Below, one piece after another: positions 5,860 through 5,959 of a stretch of 5,959 nucleotides of DNA. The notes beneath the pieces were generated by a model, which worked only from the letters and a program-made list of their open reading frames with translations, had not been told where the DNA came from and ran no database searches. Position 1 is the first letter of the stretch; each line of letters starts with the position of its first letter. The stretch lies in contig CP070681.1 in NCBI GenBank assembly GCA_020352575.1, positions 160,026 through 165,984 of the forward strand. Reading direction: 5' to 3'. A program made the translations under genes and the position numbers. This stretch comes from Acidimicrobiia bacterium. Lineage in GTDB: Bacteria; Actinomycetota; Acidimicrobiia; Spongiisociales; JAENVV01.

Positions 5860-5959
5860 CGTCATCCCCTTCAGCTCCGTGGACGGCCCCGGCAACCGGG
5901 CGGTCGTCTTCCTCCAAGGCTGCAACCTCACCTGCGTCTACTGCCACAACCCGTACACG
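5831..5959 (+). CDS. yjjW: YjjW-type glycyl radical enzyme activase (radical SAM), 3' end cut by window
   Basis: Start of a radical SAM enzyme that uses a 4Fe-4S cluster and S-adenosylmethionine to make the glycyl radical on its partner, here most likely Gly464 of the preceding YjjI protein. Only 43 residues are inside the window. They show [12 protein letters not shown] (12-23), the N-terminal signature of glycyl radical activases, FLQGC, then the cluster motif Cys31-x3-Cys35-x2-Cys38, with Tyr37 as the usual aromatic residue before the third Cys, followed by HNPYT. An in-frame TGA at 5825 limits the start to GTG 5831 or GTG 5840; 5831 is chosen as the longer reading. Either start lies inside yjjI, overlapping by 29 or 20 bases, which points to coupled translation. 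Extra ferredoxin-like cysteines expected in this family would lie beyond the edge. The sequence closely resembles E. coli YjjW as I recall it (IPFS, VDGPG, FLQGCNL, CHNP). Confidence 0.92.
   Translation, partial: MSSVRGLLNNVIPFSSVDGPGNRAVVFLQGCNLTCVYCHNPYT

Overview
The window reads as chromosomal DNA from a GC-rich actinobacterium, probably of the Acidimicrobiia type. This is inferred from the strong G/C bias at third codon positions, GTG starts, an actinobacterial PbpA-PASTA kinase gene pair, an actinobacterial-type short MutY, and a Thr/Pro-rich 'TTTTTVP' protein tail of a kind common in that class. No species can be named from the sequence alone. All five genes lie on the + strand, almost without gaps; there is no gene-free stretch over 300 bases, no RNA gene, no mobile element and no CRISPR array.

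Left part (1-3438), cell-wall growth and its control. A penicillin-binding protein of the PbpA class, cut by the left edge, is followed after 44 bases by a membrane Ser/Thr protein kinase of the PknB class. The kinase has a complete catalytic domain, one membrane span, four extracellular PASTA repeats and a Thr-rich C-terminal tail. In other actinobacteria these genes sit in a conserved rodA-pbpA-pknA-pknB cluster; here pbpA leads straight into pknB, with no pknA between them.

Middle (3435-4250), DNA repair. A mutY adenine glycosylase gene starts inside the kinase stop codon (GTGA overlap) and has no visible ribosome binding site, so it is probably translated by coupling to the kinase gene. 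It has the catalytic Glu/Asp pair and the iron-sulfur cysteines, but a short winged-helix-like C-terminus replaces the NUDIX-like 8-oxoG-reading domain of E. coli MutY.

Right part (4309-5959), an anaerobic radical-enzyme module. After a 58-base gap with a possible promoter and a good ribosome binding site come a YjjI-family glycyl radical enzyme and, overlapping its end by 29 bases, the start of its YjjW-type radical SAM activase, cut by the right edge. The substrate of YjjI enzymes is not known to me. The signature residues (SCYN thiyl-cysteine loop, GLAEAVN, RITGY radical glycine) show that it is a real glycyl radical enzyme but match neither the pyruvate formate-lyase Cys-Cys pair nor the CxE dehydratase/decarboxylase motif. 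This pair is the most interesting part of the window.
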